Source: Flavobacterium soyae (GTDB lineage Bacteria > Bacteroidota > Bacteroidia > Flavobacteriales > Flavobacteriaceae). From it: a stretch of DNA of 64,000 bases. The stretch's first letter is position 1, and each line of letters starts with the position of its first letter. Of the stretch, positions 7,919 to 17,278 are shown piece after piece. A program made the translations under genes and the position numbers. A model generated the notes under the pieces. The model did no database searches. It was given only the letters and a program-made list of their open reading frames with translations, and was not told the DNA's origin. The stretch is from assembly GCF_021245985.1 (NCBI RefSeq), contig NZ_JAJQXA010000002.1, positions 1 to 64,000 of the forward strand, read 5' to 3'.

Positions 7919-10318
7919 ATGATTACAAACACATCATTAGAATACAAAGGCGATTTATATCCATCAAAGATTGTTTCGTACGAGCATGAAGGAGATTCTA
8001 TTTTTTTTAATACAGATAATAAAGTAATCTTAAAAGTCACTATTCTTAGAGACAGTTTAATTCGATTTCGCTTTACTACAAAAGGGTATTTCAGCAATGA
8101 TTTTTCGTATGCAATAGATAAAACCCAGCTTCACGGCTATAATTTTCTTGAACTTACAGAGGAAGAAATCTATTTTCAGATTAGAACCAGTAAAGTAAAA
8201 TGTAAAATTCAAAAGGCAGATCTTCGTCTTTCAATTTACGATTTAAATGATTTCCTGATTCTTGAAGATGAGCTTGGTTTTCATTGGGAAGAGAGTTATG
8301 AATATGGCGGAAATATTGTAAAAATGAGCAAATCTTCTAAAGACGGTGAATGTTTTTACGGTCTTGGAGATAAGGCGACTCAAATGAATTTAAAAGGCAA
8401 AAGAGTAGAAAATTTTGCTACAGATCAATATGCTTATCAAAAAGAACAAGATCCTCTTTATAAAGTAGTTCCGTTTTATATTGGTTTACATAACAAACAA
8501 TCTTACGGTATCTTCTTTGATAATACCTTTAGAACTTTCTTTGATTTTTGTCAGGAAAGAAGAAATGTAACCAGTTATTGGGCAGAAGGTGGAGAAATGA
8601 ATTATTATTTCATTTATGGCCCTCAAATGCAGGATGTTGTAACGACTTATACAGATTTGACCGGAAAACCGGAACTGCCGCCGCTTTGGGTTTTAGGATA
8701 TCACCAATGTAAATGGAGTTATTATCCTGAAAGTAAAGTAAAAGAAATCACTTCAAAATTTCGAGAACTTAAAATTCCGTGCGATGCCATTTATCTCGAC
8801 ATTGATTATATGGAAGGCTTTCGATGTTTTACCTGGAATAAAAACTATTTTCCAGATCCCAAAAGAATGGTCGCTGAATTAGCCGAAGAAGGTTTTAAAA
8901 CTGTTGTAATTATCGATCCGGGAATAAAAATTGATAAAGATTATTGGGTTTATAAAGAAGCTCTTGAAAAAGATTATTTCTGCAAAAGAGCCGACGGACC
9001 TTATATGAAAGGAAAAGTATGGCCGGGAGAATGTAATTTTCCTGATTATACAAATCCCGCAGTTAGAGAATGGTGGGCTGGTTTATTTAAAGAATTAGTT
9101 TCAGAGATTGGTGTAAAAGGAGTTTGGAATGATATGAATGAACCAGCCGTAATGGAAGTTCCAAATAAAACTTTCCCTATGGATGTTCGTCACTTTTACG
9201 ACGGAAATCCGTGCAGTCATAGAAAAGCACATAATATTTACGGAACGCAAATGGCAAGGGCAACGTATCATGGCGTAAAACGATTCGCTTATCCAAAACG
9301 TCCTTTTGTTATTACAAGATCAGCATATTCTGGTGCGCAGCGTTACACGTCCTCATGGACAGGAGATAACGTAGCAACTTGGGAACATTTATGGATTGCA
9401 AATATTCAGGTACAGAGAATGTCAATTTCAGGAATGGGATTTACAGGTTCTGATATTGGAGGATTTGCAGAACAGCCTACGGGAGAATTATACGCACGAT
9501 GGATTCAGTTAGGTGTTTTTCATCCGTTTTGCAGAACGCATTCATCAGGAGATCACGGAAATCAGGAACCTTGGGCTTTTGATGAAGAAGTAATTAATAT
9601 TACGAGAAAATTTGTCAGTCTGCGTTACCAATTATTACCGTATTTATATACCATGTTTTGGCAGTATATTGAAGAAGGAGTTCCAATGTTGAAACCTCTG
9701 GTTTATTACGATCAGGATGATACGCAAACGCATTATCGCAATGACGAATTTATCTTTGGTAATCAAATTTTAGTATGTCCAATACTTGAACCTAATGCTG
9801 TAGGCCGACGTATGTATATTCCAAGAGGTGAGTGGTATAACTACTGGACAAATGACTTATTTGTGGGGGGAAGAGAAGTCTGGATTGATACTAAATTTGA
9901 TGAAATTCCGGTTTTTGTAAAAGCGGGTGCTATTATTCCAAAATATCCGGTTCAGCAATATGTTGGTGAATTGGAATTTGATGAATTAACACTTGATGTT
10001 TATTTTAAAAACGGAAAAGAAAAATCTGTAGTTTATGAAGATGCTCAAGACGGTTACGATTATAAAAAAGGCCGTTACAGCTTTTTATCTTTTAGAACAA
10101 TTGGGAAAGAAAAAGAACTCATAATTCAGCTTCATAAAGAAGGAAAATATGATACGCCTTACAGCAAGTATAAAATTAATTTAATTGGACTGCCTTTTAA
10201 AGTAACTGAAATTGAAATCGACAACGAAAAAATCGAATTTGATAAAATCAGCTTTGAATCAAACAATTTCTTAATCGTTGATAAAGAGTTTAATGAGCTT
10301 CATATTATAGGTGAATAA
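7919..10318 (+). CDS. GH31 family alpha-glucosidase
   Basis: 799 aa. It hydrolyses terminal alpha-linked glucose from maltodextrins or related glucans. The order is an N-terminal beta-sandwich (about 1-240), a GH31 barrel from PELPPLWVLGYHQCKWSYYP, then C-terminal beta domains. The nucleophile is Asp405 in VWNDMNEPAV and the acid/base is Asp483 in SSWTGDN; FHPFCRTHS is also conserved. No signal peptide is visible, so a cytoplasmic role beside the glycogen genes is likely, degrading the polymer or imported maltodextrin. It is separated from glgB by 203 bases and may have its own promoter. Xylosidase or transglucosidase activity cannot be excluded. Confidence 0.9.
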   Translation: MITNTSLEYKGDLYPSKIVSYEHEGDSIFFNTDNKVILKVTILRDSLIRFRFTTKGYFSNDFSYAIDKTQLHGYNFLELTEEEIYFQIRTSKVKCKIQKADLRLSIYDLNDFLILEDELGFHWEESYEYGGNIVKMSKSSKDGECFYGLGDKATQMNLKGKRVENFATDQYAYQKEQDPLYKVVPFYIGLHNKQSYGIFFDNTFRTFFDFCQERRNVTSYWAEGGEMNYYFIYGPQMQDVVTTYTDLTGKPELPPLWVLGYHQCKWSYYPESKVKEITSKFRELKIPCDAIYLDIDYMEGFRCFTWNKNYFPDPKRMVAELAEEGFKTVVIIDPGIKIDKDYWVYKEALEKDYFCKRADGPYMKGKVWPGECNFPDYTNPAVREWWAGLFKELVSEIGVKGVWNDMNEPAVMEVPNKTFPMDVRHFYDGNPCSHRKAHNIYGTQMARATYHGVKRFAYPKRPFVITRSAYSGAQRYTSSWTGDNVATWEHLWIANIQVQRMSISGMGFTGSDIGGFAEQPTGELYARWIQLGVFHPFCRTHSSGDHGNQEPWAFDEEVINITRKFVSLRYQLLPYLYTMFWQYIEEGVPMLKPLVYYDQDDTQTHYRNDEFIFGNQILVCPILEPNAVGRRMYIPRGEWYNYWTNDLFVGGREVWIDTKFDEIPVFVKAGAIIPKYPVQQYVGELEFDELTLDVYFKNGKEKSVVYEDAQDGYDYKKGRYSFLSFRTIGKEKELIIQLHKEGKYDTPYSKYKINLIGLPFKVTEIEIDNEKIEFDKISFESNNFLIVDKEFNELHIIGE

Positions 10319-10405
10319 GTAAAATTTTGATAGTGTTTTAAATAATTATGTAAGATTTTGAGTGATTTTAATTGTATTTTTGTGTATGTTTAAATTTTTA
10401 AGATC

Positions 10406-11218
10406 ATGAAAAAACATTTAATTTCGGGTATTTTTGCTGCTGTTTTAGTCTGCAGTTGTGCAACCAATCCTATAACTGGAAAGCAAAATTTAAATTTTGT
10501 TTCGAACAGTGAATTATTCCCATCTTCTTTTCAGCAATACAGCCAGTTTTTAACTGAGAATAAAGTAATAACCGGTACAGCAGATGCAAAACGTGTTGAA
10601 ACTGTTGGATTTAAAATTAAAGCTGCTGCCGAAAAATATTTAACTTATTTGGGTCAGTCACAATATTTAAAAGATTACCGCTGGGAATACAAACTGGTTG
10701 ATAATAAAGAGGTTAACGCTTGGTGTTTGCCGGGAGGAAAAATCGTAGTTTACTCAGGAATATTACCAATAACACAAAACGAATCTGGTTTAGCAACAGT
10801 AATGGGACACGAAGTTTCACACGCTTTAGCTAATCATGGAGCACAAAGAATGTCGGCAGCGCAATTACAGCAAATCGGAGGAGCGGCTCTGGGAGCAGCA
10901 ACAAGCGGAAAATCGGAAGCAACACAGCAAATTTTTGCGCAGGCTTACGGAATTGGATCTGAAGTAGGAGTAATGCTGCCATTTAGCAGAAGTAACGAAA
11001 GCGAAGCAGATAAAATAGGTTTAACCTTAATGGCTATTGCAGGTTATAATCCAGATGATGCAGTTGCATTTTGGACCAGAATGTCGGCTAAATCAGGAGG
11101 TTCGGGAACACCAGAATTTATGAGTACGCACCCGTCTGATGCTACGAGAATTGCCAATATAAAAGCATTAATTCCAGAAGCCAAGGCTATTGCACTAAAA
11201 GTAGGAACGATCAAATAA
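10406..11218 (+). CDS. M48 family metallopeptidase, lipoprotein
   Basis: 270 aa. The signal peptide ends in a lipobox-like VCSC, with Cys18 as the likely lipidated residue, followed by ATNPITGKQ, typical of periplasmic M48 proteases (LoiP/BepA type). The zinc site is HEVSH at residues 135-139, with the third ligand Glu200 in SNESEADKIG. THPSD near the C terminus is also conserved in the family. Expected role is quality control of outer-membrane or periplasmic proteins. A terminator-like hairpin and a composite inverted-repeat unit follow. Confidence 0.9.
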   Translation: MKKHLISGIFAAVLVCSCATNPITGKQNLNFVSNSELFPSSFQQYSQFLTENKVITGTADAKRVETVGFKIKAAAEKYLTYLGQSQYLKDYRWEYKLVDNKEVNAWCLPGGKIVVYSGILPITQNESGLATVMGHEVSHALANHGAQRMSAAQLQQIGGAALGAATSGKSEATQQIFAQAYGIGSEVGVMLPFSRSNESEADKIGLTLMAIAGYNPDDAVAFWTRMSAKSGGSGTPEFMSTHPSDATRIANIKALIPEAKAIALKVGTIK

Positions 11219-11237
11219 AAAATATTTCAGAAATAAA

Positions 11238-11512
11238 GACAGGCTGCCTCAAAGTTGAAGCAGCTTTTTTTATTTTAATATTTCTCTTGTTCCATAGGAA
11301 CATTTCATTGGTAGAAAATTATATTATTATCATTATTTACGTTCCGTAGGAACGTTTGATTTTGAAATTGTTTTTTAATAATCTAACAATCAAATGTTTC
11401 TTTGGAACATATATGCAGCAGGTTACTATTTTTTTCAACCAATGAAGCATTCCTAATGGAAAGGACAAAATAATAGAAAAAGAGTTTCCTCAACTTTTAA
11501 GACAGCTTTTTT
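11238..11512. repeat. Composite repeat copy 1: hairpin / inverted repeat / hairpin
   Basis: This unit fills most of the 397-base gap after the M48 gene. It starts with a terminator-like hairpin (GGCTGC...GCAGC plus T run, 11240-11272). A 173-base imperfect inverted repeat (11289-11461) follows, with small palindromes GTTCCATAGGAAC (11289), ACGTTCCGTAGGAACGT (11339), ATGTTTCTTTGGAACAT (11394) and CATTCCTAATGGAA at the right end. A second hairpin-like segment (TCCTCAAC...AAGACAGC plus T run) ends near 11512. The same arrangement occurs at 54589-54900. This copy has a more decayed right arm. The first hairpin may also serve as terminator of the M48 gene. Confidence 0.85.
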
Positions 11513-11615
11513 ATGCTTTAATTGTTTATAATTTAATAATGCATGTATTCGATAATTTATATTTGATTATCATAAAAATTGGATAAATTCGTAGCGCATT
11601 AACAAAACCATTTCT

Positions 11616-12929
11616 ATGAAAAACCTACAAAAAGGAGACAAGAAATTATTAAATGCCTGGGCATTTTATGATTGGGCAAATTCAGTTTATACACTTACAA
11701 TTGCATCTGCAGTATTTCCAATTTTTTACGAAGCTTTATTTGCAGAGAGAGATCATTATATTGATGTTTTCGGACTTCATTTAAAAAATTCGGCATTAAT
11801 TAGCTTTATAACTGCTGCAGCCTTTTTAGTTGTTTCCTTTATTTCACCATTATTATCAGGAATTGCTGATTATGTGGGAAATAAAAAATCCTTCATGAAA
11901 TTTTTCTGCTATTTAGGAGCGCTTTCGTGTATGGGATTGTATTGGTTTGATCTCGCAAATATTTATGTTGGATTGGCTTTTTATTTTCTTGGATTATTAG
12001 GGTATTGGGGAAGTTTGGTTTTCTATAATTCATATCTTCCGGATATTGCTTTTGAAGAACAGCAGGACAGAATTAGCGCAAAAGGATATTCTTTAGGATA
12101 TATAGGAAGCGTTATTTTGCTGATTATCAATTTAGCAATGATAATGAAACCAGACTGGTTTAATATTTCTGGTCCAGAACCGGCAATGAAAGCAATGCGC
12201 TATTCTTTTATAATGGTAGGAGTTTGGTGGATTTTATTTAGCCAATACACGTATTATTATTTGCCAAAAGGAAGTAAAGAAACAACTCAAAAATTAACTA
12301 AAGATGTTTTCTTTAATGGATTTAAAGAACTTAAAAAAGTTTGGGCTTCTTTGCAGAATATTATTGCTTTAAAACGTTATTTAGGCGGTTTTTTTGTTTC
12401 TAGTATGGCAGTACAGACTGTGATGTTGGTTGCAACTTACTTTGGAGCTCAAGAAATTCAATGGTCATCGCCTGAAGAAAGCCAAAAAGGCTTAATTATT
12501 TGTATTTTGCTAATTCAATTAGTTGCTGTTGTTGGTGCAGTTTTAACTTCTAGAGCTTCTGAAAAATTTGGAAATATTCCAACATTGATTTTTATTAACG
12601 CAATTTGGGCAGTATTTTGTGCTTTGGCTTATTTTATAACATTACCATTGCATTTTTATGTTATGGCTACTGTTGCCGGATTTGTAATGGGCGGAATTCA
12701 GGCTTTGTCACGCTCGACCTATTCAAAATTATTACCTGAAACAGAAGATACAGCATCATTCTTTAGCTTTTATGATGTAGCAGAAAAAATAGGAATTGTA
12801 ATAGGAATGTGTGTTTACGGAATTATCGATCAAATAACAGGGAGTCCGCGTGCCGCAATTGTTATTTTGGCAATTTTCTTCGTAACCTCAATTTTTCTAT
12901 TGAGAAGAATACCCAAAAAGGCACTTTAA
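11616..12929 (+). CDS. MFS transporter, UMF1/Atg22-like
   Basis: 437 aa with about 12 membrane segments. The opening WAFYDWANSVYTLTIASAVFP (residues 14-34) is the signature of the UMF1 (unknown major facilitator 1) family, related to yeast vacuolar Atg22. Bacterial members are of unknown substrate; amino-acid efflux is suggested only by the yeast homologue. A cytoplasmic loop with SKETTQKLTKDVFFNGFKEL lies between the two six-helix halves. It stands alone, with its own terminator downstream. Confidence 0.85.
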   Translation: MKNLQKGDKKLLNAWAFYDWANSVYTLTIASAVFPIFYEALFAERDHYIDVFGLHLKNSALISFITAAAFLVVSFISPLLSGIADYVGNKKSFMKFFCYLGALSCMGLYWFDLANIYVGLAFYFLGLLGYWGSLVFYNSYLPDIAFEEQQDRISAKGYSLGYIGSVILLIINLAMIMKPDWFNISGPEPAMKAMRYSFIMVGVWWILFSQYTYYYLPKGSKETTQKLTKDVFFNGFKELKKVWASLQNIIALKRYLGGFFVSSMAVQTVMLVATYFGAQEIQWSSPEESQKGLIICILLIQLVAVVGAVLTSRASEKFGNIPTLIFINAIWAVFCALAYFITLPLHFYVMATVAGFVMGGIQALSRSTYSKLLPETEDTASFFSFYDVAEKIGIVIGMCVYGIIDQITGSPRAAIVILAIFFVTSIFLLRRIPKKAL

Positions 12930-12938
12930 AATTATATT

Positions 12939-12980
12939 TAAAGCCGGACATTGATTTTAAAATCATGTGTCCGGCTTTTT
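12939..12980 (+). terminator. Terminator after MFS transporter
   Basis: AAAGCCGGACA pairs with TGTCCGGCTTT, followed by a T run, 10 bases after the stop codon. Confidence 0.85.
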
Positions 12981-13132
12981 TATTTTATAAACTTTAAGTC
13001 TAATTTTTGATAATAAACTTTTGCAAGATCCAAGAGTTGAAATAAAAACTCAATAATAAACAAAAAGTCTGCAGTTTTGTTATAATCTGATAGATGAAAA
13101 AAGTAGATTATTATTGAGCTTTTATATAATAA

Positions 13133-13855
13133 TTAGGCTTTGGTAATGTTTCCAGACCCGGAAACTTTTACATCGCGTTTTTCAGGATTTCCTGCATATT
13201 TAATGTTCCCAGAGCCCGAAACTCTTGCGGTTAATTTTTCATTGCAGGTAACTTTACTGTTTCCTGAACCCGAAACATTTACATCGACATTTTTAGATTT
13301 TAAACTTCCGGCATCAATATCCCCGGAACCTGAAAGTTTTGTTATAAAATTATCAGCAGTTCCTTTTAAATGTACATTTCCTGAACCGCTCAAATTAAGC
13401 TCGAATTCATTAGAATCAATTGCTAAATTAAAGTTTCCTGAACCAGATAATTTAGCTGAAAGTTTGTCGTTTTTAATTACATCTTTAGATTGAATATTTC
13501 CTGAACCTGACAAACTTACTTCAGAGATTTTTTCAAACGGAACTGTGATTTCTATATCTTTTCCGCTGCTTGGTCGGATATTTTTAAATGATTCAACGTA
13601 AATTTTTAATGTATTGTCTTTCACTTCAACTTTAATTGATGACAGTAAGTTTTCTTCTCCTTTAATCGTAATTTTTTCTTCTTTACCGGCAACAAGATTT
13701 ACATCAAAAAAGCCCGAAATCTTAATACCGTCATAATCTCCTGTAGTTCTGGTTTCAGTAACAACTTTACCGTTTCCTTTAATTTTATTTTGAGCCTTTG
13801 TATTAAAACTTAAAAGAAATACTGTACAAACTAATAATAGAATTGATTTTTTCAT
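13133..13855 (-). CDS. Head-GIN (DUF2807) repeat protein, secreted
   Basis: 240 aa. A signal peptide (MKKSILLLVCTVFLLSFNTKAQ) precedes a protein made of seven or more SGSGN/SGSGD turns spaced about 19-25 residues apart (LSGSGNIQSK, LSGSGNFNLA, LSGSGNVHLK, LSGSGDIDAG, VSGSGNSKVT, VSGSGNIKYA, VSGSGNITKA). This is the DUF2807 putative auto-transporter adhesin, head-GIN family, thought to fold as a right-handed beta-helix. Function is unknown; localisation at the cell surface or periplasm is inferred. It is last in the sigma-factor operon, 20 bases after its neighbour. Confidence 0.88.
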   Translation of the reverse strand: MKKSILLLVCTVFLLSFNTKAQNKIKGNGKVVTETRTTGDYDGIKISGFFDVNLVAGKEEKITIKGEENLLSSIKVEVKDNTLKIYVESFKNIRPSSGKDIEITVPFEKISEVSLSGSGNIQSKDVIKNDKLSAKLSGSGNFNLAIDSNEFELNLSGSGNVHLKGTADNFITKLSGSGDIDAGSLKSKNVDVNVSGSGNSKVTCNEKLTARVSGSGNIKYAGNPEKRDVKVSGSGNITKA

Positions 13856-13875
13856 AGTCTTGGTTTTTTAGATTG

Positions 13876-14934
13876 TTAATTTTTTAATACTGATACGCTG
13901 CCGTAATTTGTATTAATATTGATTTTATTCTGTCCTTTTTTCTTGTAAAAGCCGCTTATTCTTTTCGTATTACTTTTATTTTCCGAAACCGAAATGTCTA
14001 AAGCATTGTCATGCTTAATATTACTGTATCGGCCAGATATATCAAAATCAAAGGCATAGTTTGGATCAAATCCAATTGATATATCTGTATATCCTGAATT
14101 TATACTGACATTTCCAGCTTTTTCATTAATGTTTTTTACACTGATTTTACTGTAATTGGTATCGAAATTAAAATTGCTGGAAATTTCACCAATCAAAATG
14201 GTTAAATAATTTCCGGAGCCTGATAATGAATTGATCTTTTGAAATTTAAAAGTTCCGTAATTACAGTCATATTTAATATTCTGGCCATCATTTAATGTCA
14301 CATCGGTATAATTGGCATCAAGGTTAAGATTTCCCGAATCATTAATTTTTAAACCGGAATATCTGGCATCGATAACTCCGTTTTTAATATACTCAATACT
14401 TGAATTTTGGCAGTACGCAATTTCAATTCGGTTACTCGGTCCGTTTAATCTTCCGAGCGTTGTTTTTCCGTATTTACAGCTGATATCAGTTGTTCCCTCA
14501 ATATTCAGTGTCGAAATATTTCCATATTTATTAACCAGTTTTACAGAACCATTTTTAGGAATTTTGATGATATAATTAATTTCAAAACTGTTATTGCTTC
14601 CTTTGCTTTTAAGTACCGAGTTTCCTATATTGGTTACCGCAGTTACTAAGCTTTTCAGTGCTGTAATTTCGACATCAATACTATTTAATTTTTCGTTTAC
14701 CCAGTTTTCGTTTGTGCCATTAACTTTAATGGTAATGTCAAGGTCAATTTTATCTTCATCCCAGGTCGATACTGTGATGTTTCCATATTTGTTATCAATG
14801 TCAATTCCTGCATTAGAGTTGACGATATAGGTCTTTTTAATACTTTTTTGTTTGGTAATAAAAGTATCATCATTTGAAAATCCTAAAAAAGGAATCAAAA
14901 GCAATAAGATTAGTAAATTATAATGTTTTTTCAT
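13876..14934 (-). CDS. DUF4097-like beta-repeat protein, secreted
   Basis: 352 aa with signal peptide MKKHYNLLILLLLIPFLGFS. The rest is a series of short beta-strands with recurring NKYGNI/CKYGK/YTDVTL/YSKISV/YGSVSV units, the pattern of DUF4097/DUF4098 proteins related to head-GIN adhesins. It lacks transmembrane segments after the signal. Its start overlaps the end of the anti-sigma-like gene by 17 bases, which implies coupled translation. Likely a periplasmic or surface product of the sigma/anti-sigma operon; no biochemical function can be given. Confidence 0.8.
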   Translation of the reverse strand: MKKHYNLLILLLLIPFLGFSNDDTFITKQKSIKKTYIVNSNAGIDIDNKYGNITVSTWDEDKIDLDITIKVNGTNENWVNEKLNSIDVEITALKSLVTAVTNIGNSVLKSKGSNNSFEINYIIKIPKNGSVKLVNKYGNISTLNIEGTTDISCKYGKTTLGRLNGPSNRIEIAYCQNSSIEYIKNGVIDARYSGLKINDSGNLNLDANYTDVTLNDGQNIKYDCNYGTFKFQKINSLSGSGNYLTILIGEISSNFNFDTNYSKISVKNINEKAGNVSINSGYTDISIGFDPNYAFDFDISGRYSNIKHDNALDISVSENKSNTKRISGFYKKKGQNKININTNYGSVSVLKN

Positions 14935-15454
14935 TAGATGTGTTTTTTAAATTTTCGTTTTCTTCAATTCGCTTCAAAACCGTCTGCAAAAAAGAAATTC
15001 TCGTTTGCAGGTTGCTTATCATGGCGTAAATAATTTGTTTATTTTCTCCATTTTTCTGAGCTTCGTTAATGATTTTTTCATAATCAGCATCAAACACTTT
15101 CATTTGTTTTAATGCATCATTTATAATCTGCTCATTTTCCGGTGAATTCTTTTCTTTTAATTTAACCAGCTCATTCTCGATCAAAATAGTAAAGATAGAA
15201 TCAGTACGTTTGGTTTCCTGCGACGCAAATTTTAGTTCCTTTGATTTTTCATTATTATTGTAAAATACTGATATCCCCAAAAGCACAGCAATTGATGCAG
15301 CAATGGCCCAGCCTGCAAAATTCTTTTTTCTTGTTTTTTTATTATTCAATTTGTCTAAGAAATCAATTTGATGATCCAGATTCATTTCATGTATATCCCA
15401 TTGATTTTCAAACTTTTTAAATAATTGATCTAAATCGTCATTTTCCTTTTTCAT
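14918..15454 (-). CDS. Single-pass membrane protein, probable anti-sigma factor
   Basis: 178 aa. A cytoplasmic N terminus of about 45 charged residues (DDLDQLFKKFENQWDIHE) is followed by one transmembrane helix (FAGWAIAASIAVLLGISVFY, 46-65). A predicted coiled-coil periplasmic part ends in LQTRISFLQTVLKRIEENE. There is no zinc-binding HxxxCxxC motif, so it is not a ZAS-type anti-sigma. The role is inferred from topology and from position 91 bases after an ECF sigma gene in the same direction, with 17-base overlap to the next gene. Confidence 0.6.
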   Translation of the reverse strand: MKKENDDLDQLFKKFENQWDIHEMNLDHQIDFLDKLNNKKTRKKNFAGWAIAASIAVLLGISVFYNNNEKSKELKFASQETKRTDSIFTILIENELVKLKEKNSPENEQIINDALKQMKVFDADYEKIINEAQKNGENKQIIYAMISNLQTRISFLQTVLKRIEENENLKNTSNEKTL

Positions 15455-15545
15455 ATATCCAGATTTTATTTTTTAGAGGTGATATATGGTATCGCCTTTT
15501 TATTTATTGGTGTTTGTGTACACAAACTTTTTTTAAGTGGCGATT

Positions 15546-16100
15546 TCATATCTCCTCTAATTTTTTTCGTAAACTTTCTTTGGCGCGGCTTAAAGTGGTT
15601 CTGCAGTTGGCGTAGCTGATATTCAATATTTCGCAGATTTCTTCCTGATCGTAGCCTTCTATATAAAAGAGCGTCAAAACCATTCTGTAATTGTCTTTCA
15701 GGCCCGAAATGGTATCTAAAACCTGTTTCACTTTAAGCGAATTCAGATCAATACTTTCAGACAATATAGAATCGTTTTCTTCTATTTTAAAAAGCGTTTT
15801 GTTCAGGTCTTCCATCTGGAAAGCATTGTTTTTCTTATAAAAATCAATACTATAATTAATAATGATTTTTTTAAGCCACGCACCAAACGCAACTTCCTGT
15901 TTATAATCGTTAATTTTTGTAAAAGCTTTCAAAAAACCTTCCTGCATGACGTCCTGTGCAAAATGCTCATCTTTTACAATTCTGTAAGCCACATTGTACA
16001 TAGCCTTACAATAACGATTGTAAACTTCGAATTGGGCTTTTTGATTATTGTTTTTACAAAGCGCGATTAATTCTTCGATATTTTGATTAGTTATACTCAA
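15546..16100 (-). CDS. ECF RNA polymerase sigma factor
   Basis: 184 aa, the standard size. Sigma region 2 spans about 25-90 (YRIVKDEHFAQDVMQEGFLKAF, with AFGAWLKKIIINYSIDFYKK), and region 4 spans about 130-180 (VLTLFYIEGYDQEEICEIL and NCRTTLSRAKESLRKKL). It directs RNA polymerase to a small regulon. It leads a four-gene operon with an anti-sigma-like membrane protein and two secreted beta-repeat proteins, suggesting the regulon includes its own operon and cell-surface genes. Regulation by release from the anti-sigma is the usual mode, inferred here. Confidence 0.92.
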   Translation of the reverse strand: MSITNQNIEELIALCKNNNQKAQFEVYNRYCKAMYNVAYRIVKDEHFAQDVMQEGFLKAFTKINDYKQEVAFGAWLKKIIINYSIDFYKKNNAFQMEDLNKTLFKIEENDSILSESIDLNSLKVKQVLDTISGLKDNYRMVLTLFYIEGYDQEEICEILNISYANCRTTLSRAKESLRKKLEEI

Positions 16101-16347
16101 GTAATGGCTGCTAGTTTTTATAATGACTTTGCTTTTTTTAGTTTGTTACAGTTCGAAATATTTTTTCTTGAAATTTTTTAATTAAAATAATATTTTTTAA
16201 GCATTTTAAATTTTATTTAGAGCTAAAGTATTGAATATATAAATTGATTACTGAAGTTTTTGTAGTTAAGAATTATTTTGTTAAAAAAAGTAAAATTTAA
16301 GGTGTATTTTTTTCTTATTTTTGATTTATCAAAAACAAATAAATACC

Positions 16348-17043
16348 ATGAAAAAACTAAAAAGCATTGCTTTAGTGACACTATTTGTCTCCACATCTTT
16401 ATTTTTTACATCTTGTGAAAGTGATTCTAATGAAAACGAATCAAACACTTCTACTGGCGATTATTGGCCAACAGCAATTAGTAATCAATGGATTTTAGAC
16501 CAAAACGGAACAGAAACTTCTATGAAAATTATTGCTTCCGAAAAAGTTAACGGAGATACTTATTTTAAATTTGATCAATTTGCCGGAGCAGGCGGTGGAG
16601 CAGAAGGAACTGCAGCTGCATGGATTAAAAAAGTGAATGGCGATTACTATATCAAAATGGATGATGTTGTTTATGATTACGAAGGTATTACTGGTAAAAT
16701 GACAGGATATGAATTTATTTTTTTTAAAGATTATTTAGACGTAAATAAAACTTGGACAGGAAACTACAGTCAGGAAACGTCATTTAATATTCCAAACTTT
16801 CCAAAAGTAAAAACAAATGTCAGCTATACCGGAACAATTTTAGAAAAAGGTGCATCAGCCACAATTAATAATGTTGTTTATAAAGATGTAATTAAATTTA
16901 AATTCCACATAGATGCCAAAGTAGAAAACGGAGAGGGTACAAGCTCAACAGATGTAGAATACTGGGTTGCAAAAGATGTTGGTATCATTAAAATGGCAAC
17001 TGGCAGTACTGTATCACAATTAGTTTCTTATACATTGAAATAA
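16348..17043 (+). CDS. Lipoprotein of unknown function
   Basis: 231 aa from ATG 16348; an earlier in-frame ATG at 16321 gives MIYQKQINT before the signal peptide and was rejected. The signal MKKLKSIALVTLFVSTSLFF ends with TSCES, so Cys near residue 23 is the likely lipid anchor. An acidic, Ser/Asn-rich linker (SDSNENESNTSTGD) follows, then a beta-rich domain starting YWPTAISNQWILDQNG and ending VEYWVAKDVGIIKM, similar in pattern to lipocalin-like or DUF lipoproteins of flavobacteria. No function is recognised. It has its own terminator. Confidence 0.7.
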   Translation: MKKLKSIALVTLFVSTSLFFTSCESDSNENESNTSTGDYWPTAISNQWILDQNGTETSMKIIASEKVNGDTYFKFDQFAGAGGGAEGTAAAWIKKVNGDYYIKMDDVVYDYEGITGKMTGYEFIFFKDYLDVNKTWTGNYSQETSFNIPNFPKVKTNVSYTGTILEKGASATINNVVYKDVIKFKFHIDAKVENGEGTSSTDVEYWVAKDVGIIKMATGSTVSQLVSYTLK

Positions 17044-17061
17044 TAAATTTACTAATAAATT

Positions 17062-17091
17062 AAAAAGCCGAAAAATTTTCGGCTTTTTTTA
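17062..17091 (+). terminator. Terminator after lipoprotein gene
   Basis: AAAAGCCGAAA and TTTCGGCTTTT form an 11-bp stem followed by T residues, about 18 bases after the stop. Confidence 0.85.
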
Positions 17092-17278
17092 TGCTTCAAA
17101 ATTTCTTAAAAAAAATTAAAACCAAAATTTCAAGTCAGACTATTTTGCATTTGGCATAATGATTGTCTATTTTTATCGCCTATCTTGTAAATGAAACACT
17201 TATTAGAAAGAATAACTTTTAAGGCTGTATTTACAAATAGTATTAAACTTTTAATGACAAAACGACTTATATATTATT

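Noticed and set aside
11289..11461. Insertion sequence
   Set aside because: It has inverted arms but no transposase frame inside; it is a non-coding repeat.
13133..13600. CRISPR-like or tandem repeat array in the TTCCTGAACC...GAAAC pattern
   Set aside because: The repeats encode SGSGN turns of the DUF2807 protein and are coding, with no regular spacers.
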